The notes under the pieces were generated by a model. It worked only from the letters and a program-made list of their open reading frames with translations, was not told where the DNA came from and did not search any database. The position numbers and the translations under genes are program-made. From NCBI RefSeq assembly GCF_014269225.2, contig NZ_CP077097.1, positions 626,001 through 690,000 on the forward strand: a DNA stretch of 64,000 bases, given 5' to 3'. The stretch's first letter is position 1, and every line of letters starts with the position of its first letter. This DNA comes from Pseudomonas anuradhapurensis (lineage in GTDB: Bacteria > Pseudomonadota > Gammaproteobacteria > Pseudomonadales > Pseudomonadaceae). Shown piece after piece: positions 28,256-36,627 of the stretch.

Positions 28256-28367
28256 GCCTGTACTGGCCTCTTCGCGGGCTCGCCCGCTCCCACAGGATAT
28301 CTACCAGTCCTGAATGCAGCGTAATCCTTGTGGGAGCGGGCAAGCCCGCGAAGAGGCCGGTACAGGC
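28256..28367. repeat. REP pair, type B
   Basis: The outer arms GCCTGTACTGGCCTCTTCGC and GCGAAGAGGCCGGTACAGGC pair along their length with one mismatch. The pair lies between the diguanylate cyclase gene and the chemoreceptor gene. Confidence 0.92.
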
Positions 28368-28377
28368 GATGAGCAAC

Positions 28378-29736
28378 TCAGGGCTCTACCCGCACCACGC
28401 AATTACGCCCGGCATGCTTGGCCCGGTACAGCGCCTCGTCTGCCGCACTGGCCATGGTCAGTGCATCCAGCCCGTCGTCCAGCTGCACCACCCCGGCACT
28501 GAAGGTGCAGCGTAGATCCTGCGGCTGGGCCGGGTAGAGAATTTCGGCAAAGCGCCGGCGGATTTCGTCCAGCACCTTGTGCGCCGCGTGCAGCGCGGTA
28601 TTGGGCATGACGATGGCGAACTCTTCGCCACCATAGCGGCCAATGAAGTCGGTCTTGCGCAAGCGCTGCTTGAGAAACAGCGCCAGGCTCTTGATCACGC
28701 GGTCGCCCATCGGGTGGCCGTGGCGATCGTTGATCTTCTTGAAGTGGTCGATGTCGAGCATGGCGAAGCTCAACGGTTGCTGCTCGCGCCGGGCGCGGAA
28801 GCTGCAATCTTCAAGCAGTTGCAGGATATGCGTGTGGTTGTACAGCCCGGTCAGGCTGTCGCGCACCATGCGCGCCTTCAGGTGCCTGGCACGGGCGGCC
28901 CGGTTGCGCACCGTGGTGATCAGCTGGCGTGAGCGAAACGGCTTGGTCAGGAAATCATCACCGCCTTCACTCATGGCATCCAGCTGCTTGTCCAGGTCAT
29001 CCTCGGCAGACAGGTAGATGATCGGCACGCTCACGTAGCGGTCGCTGTGGCGGATGACCTTGGCCAGCTCGGGGCCGGTGCAGGCGGGCATGTACAGGTC
29101 GAGGATGATCAGGTCGGGCTGGAAGTCGGCCAGTTCGGCCATGGTGCGGATGGGGTCGGTCAGGCTGCGGGTGAGCATGCCGGCACTGCTCAGCACCTTC
29201 TCGGTGTGCAATGCCTGGGTGCGCGAATCGTCGATGATCAGCACGCGCAACGGGTCGTGCGGGGTAGCGTTGGTCAGCCGCTCGACCTTTTCCAGCAGGC
29301 TGGAGGCTTCCAGGGTACCGGTGAGAAAGTCCTGGGCCCCGGCGCGCACCGCGGCCAGGCGCGTCGGGGTATCGGTTTCGTGGTGGCTGAAGAACAGCAG
29401 CGGAATGTGGCGGGCCAGCCCCTGCTGGACCTGGGCCGCCAGCAGCAGGCCTTGGCCGGCGCCGTTGAAATCGACATCCATGATGATGGCCGAGGGAGGG
29501 TATTCGGCGATCGAGGCGTGGAATGCCGACGTGCTGGCCAGCGCCTGCACCACCAGGCCAAAGAATTCCAGTTGCTGGGCCAGGCGCTGGGCACGTTCGT
29601 GGTCCTGCAGCAGGATGTACACCGGCTTGCGGATGGGCGATGGCAGCAACTGGCCGAGCGGGTCGTCCTTGCGCAGGCCGCTACGCGTCAGCTGTTGGGC
29701 GGGGCACTGCGGGCTCGGCTCGACTGCTTGGCTCAT
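28378..29736 (-). CDS. Response regulator with two receiver domains and a GGDEF diguanylate cyclase
   Basis: A 452-residue protein predicted to make cyclic di-GMP. The first receiver domain (about 38-155) is degenerate: Asp87 is present, but the conserved Lys is Gly140. The second receiver (about 162-280) is complete, with Asp213 as phospho-acceptor and Lys265-Pro. The GGDEF domain (about 290-450) has an intact active site G369-G-E-E-F and an R360-x-x-D363 inhibitory site, so product feedback is expected. No kinase gene is adjacent. A short N-terminal tail (1-37) has no recognisable motif. Confidence 0.93.
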   Translation of the reverse strand: MSQAVEPSPQCPAQQLTRSGLRKDDPLGQLLPSPIRKPVYILLQDHERAQRLAQQLEFFGLVVQALASTSAFHASIAEYPPSAIIMDVDFNGAGQGLLLAAQVQQGLARHIPLLFFSHHETDTPTRLAAVRAGAQDFLTGTLEASSLLEKVERLTNATPHDPLRVLIIDDSRTQALHTEKVLSSAGMLTRSLTDPIRTMAELADFQPDLIILDLYMPACTGPELAKVIRHSDRYVSVPIIYLSAEDDLDKQLDAMSEGGDDFLTKPFRSRQLITTVRNRAARARHLKARMVRDSLTGLYNHTHILQLLEDCSFRARREQQPLSFAMLDIDHFKKINDRHGHPMGDRVIKSLALFLKQRLRKTDFIGRYGGEEFAIVMPNTALHAAHKVLDEIRRRFAEILYPAQPQDLRCTFSAGVVQLDDGLDALTMASAADEALYRAKHAGRNCVVRVEP

Positions 29737-29895
29737 GTCCTGGCTACTTTGTAGGGGTGGGAGGTGCAGAGGCGATGATGGCTCTATGCTAGCAGTTCTT
29801 TGCCGGTGCGTGAGTGCTCTGTATCAACAAAGCGGGCAGAACGAATATTCAGTTGCCGACCGATTGGTCGCTTATGCGTAAGGCGGTGTCTGCTT

Positions 29896-29901
29896 TATAG
29901 T
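29896..29901 (+). promoter_or_regulatory. Possible sigma-70 -10 element upstream of the DUF2333 gene
   Basis: TATAGT lies 18 bp after a weak -35-like TTATGC (29872-29877), about 85 bp before the start codon. The 250-bp gap between the divergent cyclase and DUF2333 genes also holds a small GACC-GATT-GGTC dyad (29859-29870). Weak evidence only. Confidence 0.35.
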
Positions 29902-29986
29902 GCAGCCATGCGGGCTTGCCGTGGCACCCTGGCACAGGCCTGTGGTCCAAGCCCCTGAACCGTCGTGACTGATTAAGGACAAAGCC

Positions 29987-31054
29987 ATGCTGGACTGGAA
30001 AAACCGCGAGGCCCAAGCCGAGCCCCGTGAGCGCGTCGATGGCCGTGGCGCCGCCGCCCGTAGCTACCTTGGCGGCCTCTGGAGCCGTGCACTGGGCACC
30101 CTCATCGGGTTGTACCTGCTGGTGTGTATCGGCCTGGGCTGGTACTGGAGCCAGGAGCCGGCCCTGTTCCCGGTGCAGCAGAACGCCCAGGCTGCAGCCG
30201 AGCGCGCTGGCCAGCAGATGGTGGTGGGCTACACCACCGTCGAAACCCTCAAGACCGTGGCTGGCACCTTGTTGAACAAGCCGGGTGGCTACATTTCCAA
30301 CGACCGCTTCCCGCCAGGGTTGTGGATGGACAACATGCCCAGCTGGGAGTACGGCGTGCTGGTCCAGGTGCGCGATCTGTCCCGTGCCCTGCGCAAGGAC
30401 TTCGCCCGCTCGCAATCGCAGTCCACTGAAGACGCCGACCTGGCCAAGGCCGAGCCGCGCTTCAACTTCGACAACAAGAGCTGGATCCTGCCATCGAGCG
30501 AATCGGAGTTCGAAGAGGGCATCAAGTCGCTGAGCCGCTACCAGACCCGTCTGGCGGCTGGCGACAAGGGCGCGATCTTCTATACCCGTGCCGACAACCT
30601 GAACAACTGGCTGGGTGACGTGGCCACCCGCCTGGGCTCGCTGTCGCAGCGCCTGTCGGCCAGCGTTGGCCGGGTCAAGCTCAACACCACGCTGAAGACC
30701 GAGTCGGTGGTTGCCGGCCAGGCGCCGCAGGTGGATGAAGAACTGGTGGAAACCCCGTGGTTGCAGATCGACAACGTGTTCTACGAAGCCCGTGGCCAGG
30801 CCTGGGCGCTGTCGCACCTGCTGCGCGCGATCGAGGTGGACTTCGCCGACGTGCTGGCGAAGAAGAACGCCACGGTCAGCGTGCGGCAGATCATCCGTGA
30901 GCTGGAAGCCTCGCAGGAAGCCTTGTGGAGCCCGATGGTGCTCAATGGCAGCGGCTTTGGCATGTGGGCCAACCACTCGCTGGTCATGGCCAACTACATT
31001 TCCCGGGCCAACGCCGCAGTGATCGACCTGCGTCAGCTGCTGTCGCAGGGTTGA
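29987..31054 (+). CDS. DUF2333 family inner-membrane protein
   Basis: A 355-residue protein of the DUF2333 family, conserved in gamma-proteobacteria and of unknown function. A charged N-terminal tail (about 1-30) precedes one membrane segment (about 31-52, G-T-L-I-G-L-Y-L-L-V-C-I-G-L-G-W-Y-W); the rest appears periplasmic and helix-rich. AAGGA before the ATG supports the start. It ends 2 bp before the NUDIX gene, so the two are very likely co-transcribed. Confidence 0.85.
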   Translation: MLDWKNREAQAEPRERVDGRGAAARSYLGGLWSRALGTLIGLYLLVCIGLGWYWSQEPALFPVQQNAQAAAERAGQQMVVGYTTVETLKTVAGTLLNKPGGYISNDRFPPGLWMDNMPSWEYGVLVQVRDLSRALRKDFARSQSQSTEDADLAKAEPRFNFDNKSWILPSSESEFEEGIKSLSRYQTRLAAGDKGAIFYTRADNLNNWLGDVATRLGSLSQRLSASVGRVKLNTTLKTESVVAGQAPQVDEELVETPWLQIDNVFYEARGQAWALSHLLRAIEVDFADVLAKKNATVSVRQIIRELEASQEALWSPMVLNGSGFGMWANHSLVMANYISRANAAVIDLRQLLSQG

Positions 31055-31056
31055 AG

Positions 31057-31593
31057 ATGGCTATCAGCCCTGACGAGGCCGCCCACCGGGCGGCTTCCGA
31101 CCGCGAGCTGGTCACCTGGGTGGACGAAGCCGACCAGGTCCTGGGGGCCTTGCCACGCGCCGAGCTGCGCCAGCGCGGCCTGATTGGGCGGTGCACGTTC
31201 ATTCTGCTGTTCAACAGCGCCGGTGAGCTGTGCGTGCACCGGCGCACCCTGAGCAAGGCGCTGTACCCGGGTTACTGGGATGTGGCGGCAGGAGGCATGG
31301 TCACCGCCGGGGAGGCCTATGCCGATTCGGCGGCGCGCGAGCTGGCCGAGGAGTTGGGCATCGACGGTGTCGAGTTGCGCTTCCACGAGCGCTTCTACTT
31401 CGATCAGCCGGATAACCGCTTGTGGTGTGCGGTGTATTCGGCGGTGTCGGATGCGCCGTTGCGGCTGCAGCCAGAGGAAGTCATCGAGGCGCGCTTCATT
31501 GGCCTGGAGCAGGTCGAGCAGGAGCGCCTGGCAAAGCCGTATTGCCCGGACTCGTTGACGGCATTGCAACGCTATAAAGCCAGCCTCGAATAG
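31057..31593 (+). CDS. NUDIX hydrolase
   Basis: A 178-residue NUDIX enzyme with a complete Nudix box around residues 81-103: G-x5-E-x7-R-E-L-x-E-E-x-G-I. Such enzymes hydrolyse nucleoside diphosphates linked to another group; the resemblance to the Idi-like/YfcD subgroup (V-H-R-R-T-L-S-K near residue 60) hints at a non-nucleotide or sugar-nucleotide substrate, but this is not decided. The ATG at 31057 is 2 bp after the DUF2333 stop; the open frame upstream overlaps that gene. Confidence 0.9.
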   Translation: MAISPDEAAHRAASDRELVTWVDEADQVLGALPRAELRQRGLIGRCTFILLFNSAGELCVHRRTLSKALYPGYWDVAAGGMVTAGEAYADSAARELAEELGIDGVELRFHERFYFDQPDNRLWCAVYSAVSDAPLRLQPEEVIEARFIGLEQVEQERLAKPYCPDSLTALQRYKASLE

Positions 31594-31606
31594 GGCTGGG
31601 AGCCAT

Positions 31607-31700
31607 GCCGGCCCCTTCGCGGGTAACCTGCACCCACAGGTACTGCGAAGGCCTCCTGGCCTGTGAAATCCCGCTGGCAGCGGGTTTACCCGCGCGGGGT
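31607..31700. repeat. Degenerate REP pair, type B
   Basis: A left copy GGCCCCTTCGCGGGTAACCTG and a right copy CAGCGGGTTTACCCGCGCGG are recognisable but have several substitutions and a weakened palindrome. It looks like an old, decaying REP pair after the NUDIX gene. Confidence 0.65.
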
Positions 31701-31879
31701 CGCAAAACTTTCGCAAAATGCCGCAATCCGGTACTTAGCAACAGTCGCATTTATCGTTAAACTGCGCGCCCTTTTCGGGCTGCCGCAGTTCTTGTGGCAG
31801 TAGCGCCGCCCCTGCCAGAGTGGGGCTTCGCGGTCGGCTCCCGCCGACCAGTTTTTGTCCTCAGCCCAGAGGAACAAAA

Positions 31880-32251
31880 GTGGCCAAGAAAGCTTCGTCC
31901 TTCGCCGCCCTTGGCGGTCTTGTTTACTCCACCGACGCTGGTCGGCACTGTCCCGACTGCAGCCAGCCGGTGGATGCCTGTATCTGCAAGCAGCAAACCA
32001 TTCCCGAAGGTGATGGCATTGCCCGTGTGCGCCGCGAAAGCAAGGGCCGCGGCGGCAAGACCGTGACCACCGTCAGCGGTGTGCCGCTGCCGCTCGAACA
32101 GCTCAAGGAGCTGGCCTCCACCCTCAAGCGCCGCTGCGGTACCGGTGGCGCCCTGAAGGATGGGGTCATTGAAATCCAGGGCGACTATGTCGAGCTGTTG
32201 ATCGGCGAGCTGATCAAGCAGGGTTTCAAGGCGAAAAAGTCCGGCGGCTGA
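31880..32251 (+). CDS. yciH: SUI1/eIF1-like translation factor (YciH) with an N-terminal cysteine cluster
   Basis: A 123-residue SUI1-domain protein, the bacterial relative of eukaryotic eIF1, thought to influence start-codon or initiator-tRNA fidelity. The C-terminal half shows K-R-R-C-G-T-G-G-A-L-K-D-G-V-I-E-I-Q-G-D typical of the family. The N-terminal part contains C-P-D-C followed by six residues and C-I-C, which resembles a small zinc knuckle; the E. coli YciH as I recall it lacks this. The start is a GTG at 31880 with AGAGGAA about 7-13 bases upstream. A small hairpin lies in the leader (31780-31800). Confidence 0.88.
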   Translation: MAKKASSFAALGGLVYSTDAGRHCPDCSQPVDACICKQQTIPEGDGIARVRRESKGRGGKTVTTVSGVPLPLEQLKELASTLKRRCGTGGALKDGVIEIQGDYVELLIGELIKQGFKAKKSGG

Positions 32252-32345
32252 TGCGGCCACGCGCTTTTTTGCCCAGTGCTTTCTAAACTCGTTGCCGTGA
32301 CCAGGGTCTACCTTGGGCACGGACGAATCGTCATTTTTGGCTTTT

Positions 32346-32376
32346 ACACTGCGCCCGCCTCCTTGCGGGGCAGTGT
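32346..32376 (+). promoter_or_regulatory. Strong stem-loop in the speA leader
   Basis: The left arm ACACTGCGCCCGC and right arm GCGGGGCAGTGT pair over 12 bp with one bulged base and a six-base loop CTCCTT. It ends 26 bases before the speA ATG and is not followed by a T run, so it is not a plain terminator. It may regulate speA translation or message stability, or overlap its promoter. Confidence 0.6.
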
Positions 32377-32402
32377 CTTCGACTTATCTATAGGGGACTT
32401 GA

Positions 32403-34316
32403 ATGTCCGTACGACGCACACGCAAAGACGATGGTAGCCAATGGACCGTGGCCGACAGCCGCAGTGTTTATGGCATCCGTCATTGGGGCGCTGGTTATTT
32501 CGCCATCAATGAAGCCGGGCGCGTCGAAGTGCGCCCCAACGGCCCGCAAAGCGCACCGATCGACCTGTTCGAACAGGTCGACGAACTGCGCCAGAGCGGC
32601 CTGTCGCTGCCATTGCTGGTGCGCTTCCCAGACATTCTGCAGGACCGCGTGCGCCAGCTGACCGGCGCCTTCGATGCCAACATCGCGCGCCTGGAATACC
32701 AGAGCCAGTACACCGCGCTGTACCCGATCAAGGTCAACCAGCAGGAAGCGGTGGTGGAAAACATCATCGCCACGCAAAACGTTTCCATCGGCCTGGAAGC
32801 CGGCTCCAAGCCCGAGCTGCTGGCGGTGCTGGCGCTGGCGCCGAAGGGCGGCACCATCGTCTGCAACGGCTACAAGGACCGCGAGTTCATCCGCCTGGCG
32901 CTGATGGGCCAGAAGCTCGGCCACAATGTGTTCATCGTCATCGAGAAAGAGTCGGAAGTGGCGCTGGTGATCGATGAAGCCGCCGAGCTCAAGGTCAAGC
33001 CGCAGGTAGGCCTGCGCGTGCGCCTGTCGTCGCTGGCCTCGAGCAAGTGGGCCGACACCGGTGGCGAGAAGTCCAAGTTCGGTTTGTCAGCTGCCCAGCT
33101 GATTTCGGTGGTGCAGCGCTTCCGCGATGCCGGCCTGGACCAGGGCATTCGCCTGCTGCATTTCCACATGGGTTCGCAGATCGCCAACCTGGCCGACTAC
33201 CAGCATGGTTTCAAGGAAGCCATCCGGTACTACGGCGAGCTGCGCGCGCTGGGCCTGCCGGTGGACCATATCGACGTCGGTGGTGGCCTGGGCGTGGACT
33301 ACGACGGTACCCACTCGCGCAATGCCAGCTCGATCAACTACGACATGGACGACTATGCCGGCGTGGTCGTCGGCATGCTCAAGGAGTTCTGCGATGCGCA
33401 GGGCCTGCCGCACCCGCACATCTTCTCGGAGAGTGGCCGCTCGCTGACCGCGCATCACGCCATGCTGGTCATCCAGGTAACGGATGTCGAGAAACACAAC
33501 GACGACGTGCCGACCATCGAAAACAAGGAATCCCTGCCCGAGACCGTGCAGTGGCTGGTCGACCTGCTCGGCCCGACCGACATCGAGATGGTGACCGAGA
33601 CTTACTGGCGCGCCACCCATTACATGGGTGACGTGGCCGCGCAGTACGCCGACGGCAAGATCAGCCTGGCCGAAAAGGCCCTGGCCGAGCAGTGCTATTT
33701 CGCCGTGTGCCGGCGCCTGCACAACTCGCTGAAAGCCCGCCAACGCTCGCACCGCCAGGTGCTGGACGAGCTCAACGACAAGCTGGCCGACAAGTACATC
33801 TGCAACTTCTCGGTGTTCCAGAGCCTGCCGGACACCTGGGCCATCGGTCAGGTGCTGCCGATCATCCCGCTGCACCGCCTGGACGAGGAGCCAATGCGCC
33901 GGGCCGTGCTGCAGGACCTGACCTGCGACTCGGACGGCAAGATCAACCAGTACGTCGACGAGCAGAGCATCGAGACCAGCATGCCAGTGCATGCGGTGAA
34001 GGAAGGTGAGGACTACCTGCTGGGCGTGTTCCTGGTGGGTGCCTACCAGGAAATCCTCGGTGACATGCACAACCTGTTCGGTGACACCGACTCGGTGAAC
34101 ATCTACCAGAACGCCGACGGCAGCGTGTACCACGCCGGTATCGAGACCCACGACACCATCGAGGACATGCTGCGCTACGTGCACCTGTCGCCGGAGGAGT
34201 TGATGACTCATTACCGTGACAAGGTGGCCAGTGCCAGGATCAGCGCGCGTGAGCGGACCCAGTATCTGGATGCCTTGCGCCTGGGGTTGACCCGGTCTTC
34301 GTACCTGTCGTCCTGA
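32403..34316 (+). CDS. speA: Biosynthetic arginine decarboxylase SpeA
   Basis: A 637-residue PLP-dependent decarboxylase making agmatine from arginine, the first step of the agmatine route to putrescine. Lys110 in A-L-Y-P-I-K-V-N-Q binds PLP. Other family blocks are [24 protein letters not shown] and the substrate-site [10 protein letters not shown]. The length fits the bacterial biosynthetic class (630-660). AGGGGA lies about 7 bases before the ATG. A strong stem-loop occurs in the leader. Confidence 0.97.
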   Translation: MSVRRTRKDDGSQWTVADSRSVYGIRHWGAGYFAINEAGRVEVRPNGPQSAPIDLFEQVDELRQSGLSLPLLVRFPDILQDRVRQLTGAFDANIARLEYQSQYTALYPIKVNQQEAVVENIIATQNVSIGLEAGSKPELLAVLALAPKGGTIVCNGYKDREFIRLALMGQKLGHNVFIVIEKESEVALVIDEAAELKVKPQVGLRVRLSSLASSKWADTGGEKSKFGLSAAQLISVVQRFRDAGLDQGIRLLHFHMGSQIANLADYQHGFKEAIRYYGELRALGLPVDHIDVGGGLGVDYDGTHSRNASSINYDMDDYAGVVVGMLKEFCDAQGLPHPHIFSESGRSLTAHHAMLVIQVTDVEKHNDDVPTIENKESLPETVQWLVDLLGPTDIEMVTETYWRATHYMGDVAAQYADGKISLAEKALAEQCYFAVCRRLHNSLKARQRSHRQVLDELNDKLADKYICNFSVFQSLPDTWAIGQVLPIIPLHRLDEEPMRRAVLQDLTCDSDGKINQYVDEQSIETSMPVHAVKEGEDYLLGVFLVGAYQEILGDMHNLFGDTDSVNIYQNADGSVYHAGIETHDTIEDMLRYVHLSPEELMTHYRDKVASARISARERTQYLDALRLGLTRSSYLSS

Positions 34317-34323
34317 GTCCAGG

Positions 34324-34447
34324 GGGCCGCTTTGCGGCCCATCGCGACACAAGGCCGCTCCATGAGATAGCGGTTACAAATGGAGACAGGGTGATGGGGC
34401 CTGTCGTAGGAGCGGCCTTGTGTCGCGATCTGAGGGCGTAGCCCTCA
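34324..34447. repeat. Two type-A REPs upstream of the RAYT gene
   Basis: One REP (GGGCCGCTTTGCGGCCC then CGCGACACAAGGCCGCTCC, 34324-34362) and an inverted partner (GTAGGAGCGGCCTTGTGTCG then GAGGGCGTAGCCCTC, 34405-34446) are separated by about 40 bp. They lie between speA and the RAYT gene. Confidence 0.9.
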
Positions 34448-34531
34448 CCGCGTCATACCCGGTAATGGTTCGCTGGCGATGGCCTTCATCGCCACGGCTA
34501 CCTTTGAATGCAATGTTCAAGGGAGTTCGAC

Positions 34532-34987
34532 ATGGATCGTCACGGTAACCATCGATTACGCCAAGGGCGCTTCTCAGAGCCAGGCCGGCTCTATCTGCTG
34601 ACCACGATTACTCGCCAGCGGCTACCTCTGTTCAGAAACCTCTGGTTCGCACGTGCGGCCATCCAGCAATTACGTCTGAGTCACCATGAAGGTAGTTGCC
34701 GCTCATTAGCATGGGTTCTGATGCCAGACCATCTGCACTGGCTGGTCGAGCTTGGGCCGAGCAGCCTGGGCAAACTCATGTGCGGCTTCAAGTCGCGTAG
34801 CAGTTGTGCGCTTTACCCCAGAGGCGCTGAGCGACGGCATATCTGGCAGCCTGGCTTTCATGACCGGGCTCTGCGCAGGGAGGAAGATGTGAAAGCCGCT
34901 GCTCGATACATCATTGCTAATCCCATTCGGGCTGGGTTGGTGCGGCGGGCTGGCGATTATCCACATTGGGATTGTGTGTGGCTGTGA
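34532..34987 (+). CDS. REP-associated tyrosine transposase (RAYT)
   Basis: A 151-residue single-domain Y1 transposase of the IS200-like RAYT group, which cuts single-stranded REP DNA. The metal-binding HUH motif is H67-L-H69 in M-P-D-H-L-H-W, the nucleophile is Tyr126 in A-A-R-Y-I-I-A-N-P, and the W-Q-P-G-F-H-D-R motif (105-112) is characteristic of RAYTs. AGGGAG 7 bases before the ATG at 34532 fixes the start. Type-A REPs flank the gene on both sides, the standard arrangement for a cognate REP family. It appears intact. It is a domesticated, single-copy element rather than a normal insertion sequence. Confidence 0.93.
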   Translation: MDRHGNHRLRQGRFSEPGRLYLLTTITRQRLPLFRNLWFARAAIQQLRLSHHEGSCRSLAWVLMPDHLHWLVELGPSSLGKLMCGFKSRSSCALYPRGAERRHIWQPGFHDRALRREEDVKAAARYIIANPIRAGLVRRAGDYPHWDCVWL

Positions 34988-34997
34988 GCCTGCAGGT

Positions 34998-35120
34998 GAA
35001 GGCTTCGCCCTCATTTCGCGACACAAGGCCGCTCCTACAGATGACCGCGATACCACGCCGCCCCGCGAACCTTTGTAGGAGCGGCCTTGTGTCGCGATGG
35101 GCCGCAAAGCGGCCCCGGCG
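34998..35120. repeat. Two type-A REPs downstream of the RAYT gene
   Basis: The first REP (GGTGAAGGCTTCGCCCTC then CGCGACACAAGGCCGCTCC, to 35040) and an inverted second (GTAGGAGCGGCCTTGTGTCG then GGGCCGCAAAGCGGCCC, 35075-35116) surround a 34-bp spacer. With the upstream pair they bracket the RAYT gene. Confidence 0.92.
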
Positions 35121-36458
35121 TCACTGAACCCAAAGGCCCTTTTCCTGCAACTGCCACCCCACCCACCCCAGGGTGATCGCCCGCAACCCCATGAACCCGA
35201 GGAACGCCAACCACAATCCATGGTTGCCGAACCCTCCCATGAGAACACCCAGGGGCAAAGCAATCAGCACCGAAAGCAACATCGCATTGCGCATCTCCCG
35301 CGCCCGGGTTGCACCAATGAACAACCCGTCCAGCAGATAACTCCACACCGCAATCAACGGCAGCAATGCCAGGTATGGCAGGTACGGATAAGCCGCCGCC
35401 CGCACGCTATCAATATTGGTCTGCAGGTCGATGAACAGGTGCCCGCCCAGCAGGAACACACCGGCAAACCCCAGGCTGATGATCAACGACCAACCACAGG
35501 CCACGACCAGCGAGCGGCGCAAGGTATCCCGGTCCCGTGCACCGATGGCATGCCCGCACAGCGCCTCCACGGCGTGCGCCAGGCCATCGAGGGCGTAAGC
35601 GGTGAGCAGCAGCCCGTTGAGCAGCAGGGCATTGGCCGCCACCGTGGCTTCACCCAGGCGCGCACCCTGCACGGTGATCAGCAGAAACACCATCTGCAGC
35701 GCCAGGCTGCGCAGAAAGATGTCGCGGTTCACCGCCAGCAGCGGGCGCCAGGCCTGCCAGCGTTTGAGCGTTGACCACACGATCTGCCCCGGGTAGGCGC
35801 GCAGGGCCGGGCGGGTCAGGGCAAGGCCGAGCAACGCGGCGCTCCATTCGGCGATCACCGAGGCCCGTGCCGAGCCCAGCACGCCCCAGTTCAGGCCCAG
35901 CACGAACCACAGGTTGAGAGCGATGTTCAGCAGGTTGGTGGTCAGCAGAATCGCTAGCGGCGCCCGCGCGTTCTGGGTGCCGAGGAACCAGCCGACCAGC
36001 GCATAACTGGCCAGCGCTGCCGGCAGGCCGAGCAAGCGGGTGTGGAAGAAGTCTTCGGTGGATTGCTGCAACGCCTCGCTTGGCTGCATGGCGTGCAGCG
36101 CCAGCTGGCTGAAGGGCAGGGCGAGCAGGCCGATCAGCAGGGCAAAGGCCACCGCCAGTAGCAGGCCCTGCACCAGCACCTGGCGCAGCGCCGCGCCGTC
36201 GGCACGCCCGGCGGCCTGGGCGGCGAAGCCGGTGGAACCCATGCGCAGGAACCCCATCAGGCCGACCATGAAGGTGAACAGCGTGGCGCCCACGGCCACG
36301 GCGCCAAGCTGGTGGGCATGGGGCAGGTGGCCGATGACGGTGCTGTCGACCAGGGCGACCAGCGGCACGGAAATATTCGAGAGGATCATCGGCGCAGCCA
36401 GCGCCCAGACCTTGCTGTGGGTGGGACGATGCTGCCAGTCGGTGGCCAGTTGCGACAT
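35121..36458 (-). CDS. MATE family efflux transporter (DinF-like)
   Basis: A 445-residue multidrug and toxic compound extrusion protein with about 12 membrane segments. The N-terminus K-V-W-A-L-A-A-P-M-I-L-S-N-I-S-V-P-L-V-A-L-V-D-S-T-V-I-G-H is typical of the DinF/MATE group, and internal repeat symmetry is visible. Cargo is unknown. The ATG at 36456-36458 fits the family start; the upstream open frame reaches back over the alpha-2-macroglobulin promoter region. Confidence 0.92.
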   Translation of the reverse strand: MSQLATDWQHRPTHSKVWALAAPMILSNISVPLVALVDSTVIGHLPHAHQLGAVAVGATLFTFMVGLMGFLRMGSTGFAAQAAGRADGAALRQVLVQGLLLAVAFALLIGLLALPFSQLALHAMQPSEALQQSTEDFFHTRLLGLPAALASYALVGWFLGTQNARAPLAILLTTNLLNIALNLWFVLGLNWGVLGSARASVIAEWSAALLGLALTRPALRAYPGQIVWSTLKRWQAWRPLLAVNRDIFLRSLALQMVFLLITVQGARLGEATVAANALLLNGLLLTAYALDGLAHAVEALCGHAIGARDRDTLRRSLVVACGWSLIISLGFAGVFLLGGHLFIDLQTNIDSVRAAAYPYLPYLALLPLIAVWSYLLDGLFIGATRAREMRNAMLLSVLIALPLGVLMGGFGNHGLWLAFLGFMGLRAITLGWVGWQLQEKGLWVQ

Positions 36459-36627
36459 TGGAATCCTTGCCTGATCAGGGTCCGCTTCAACGATGGCCAC
36501 AGTGTAACGGCCGGGCCACCTATTCGCGCGACTCTGGTCACACCTCGCACGCAACATCGGGTACTGCGCCTGCGTTTGCGCTATAGTTGCTGCCCTCACG
36601 TACACCCTGCCAAAGAGTTTCTACTCC

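Noticed and set aside
34324..35120. RAYT and its REPs considered as an active insertion sequence
   Set aside because: There are no IS-type ends or target duplications and only one copy is visible. The gene belongs to the domesticated RAYT class.
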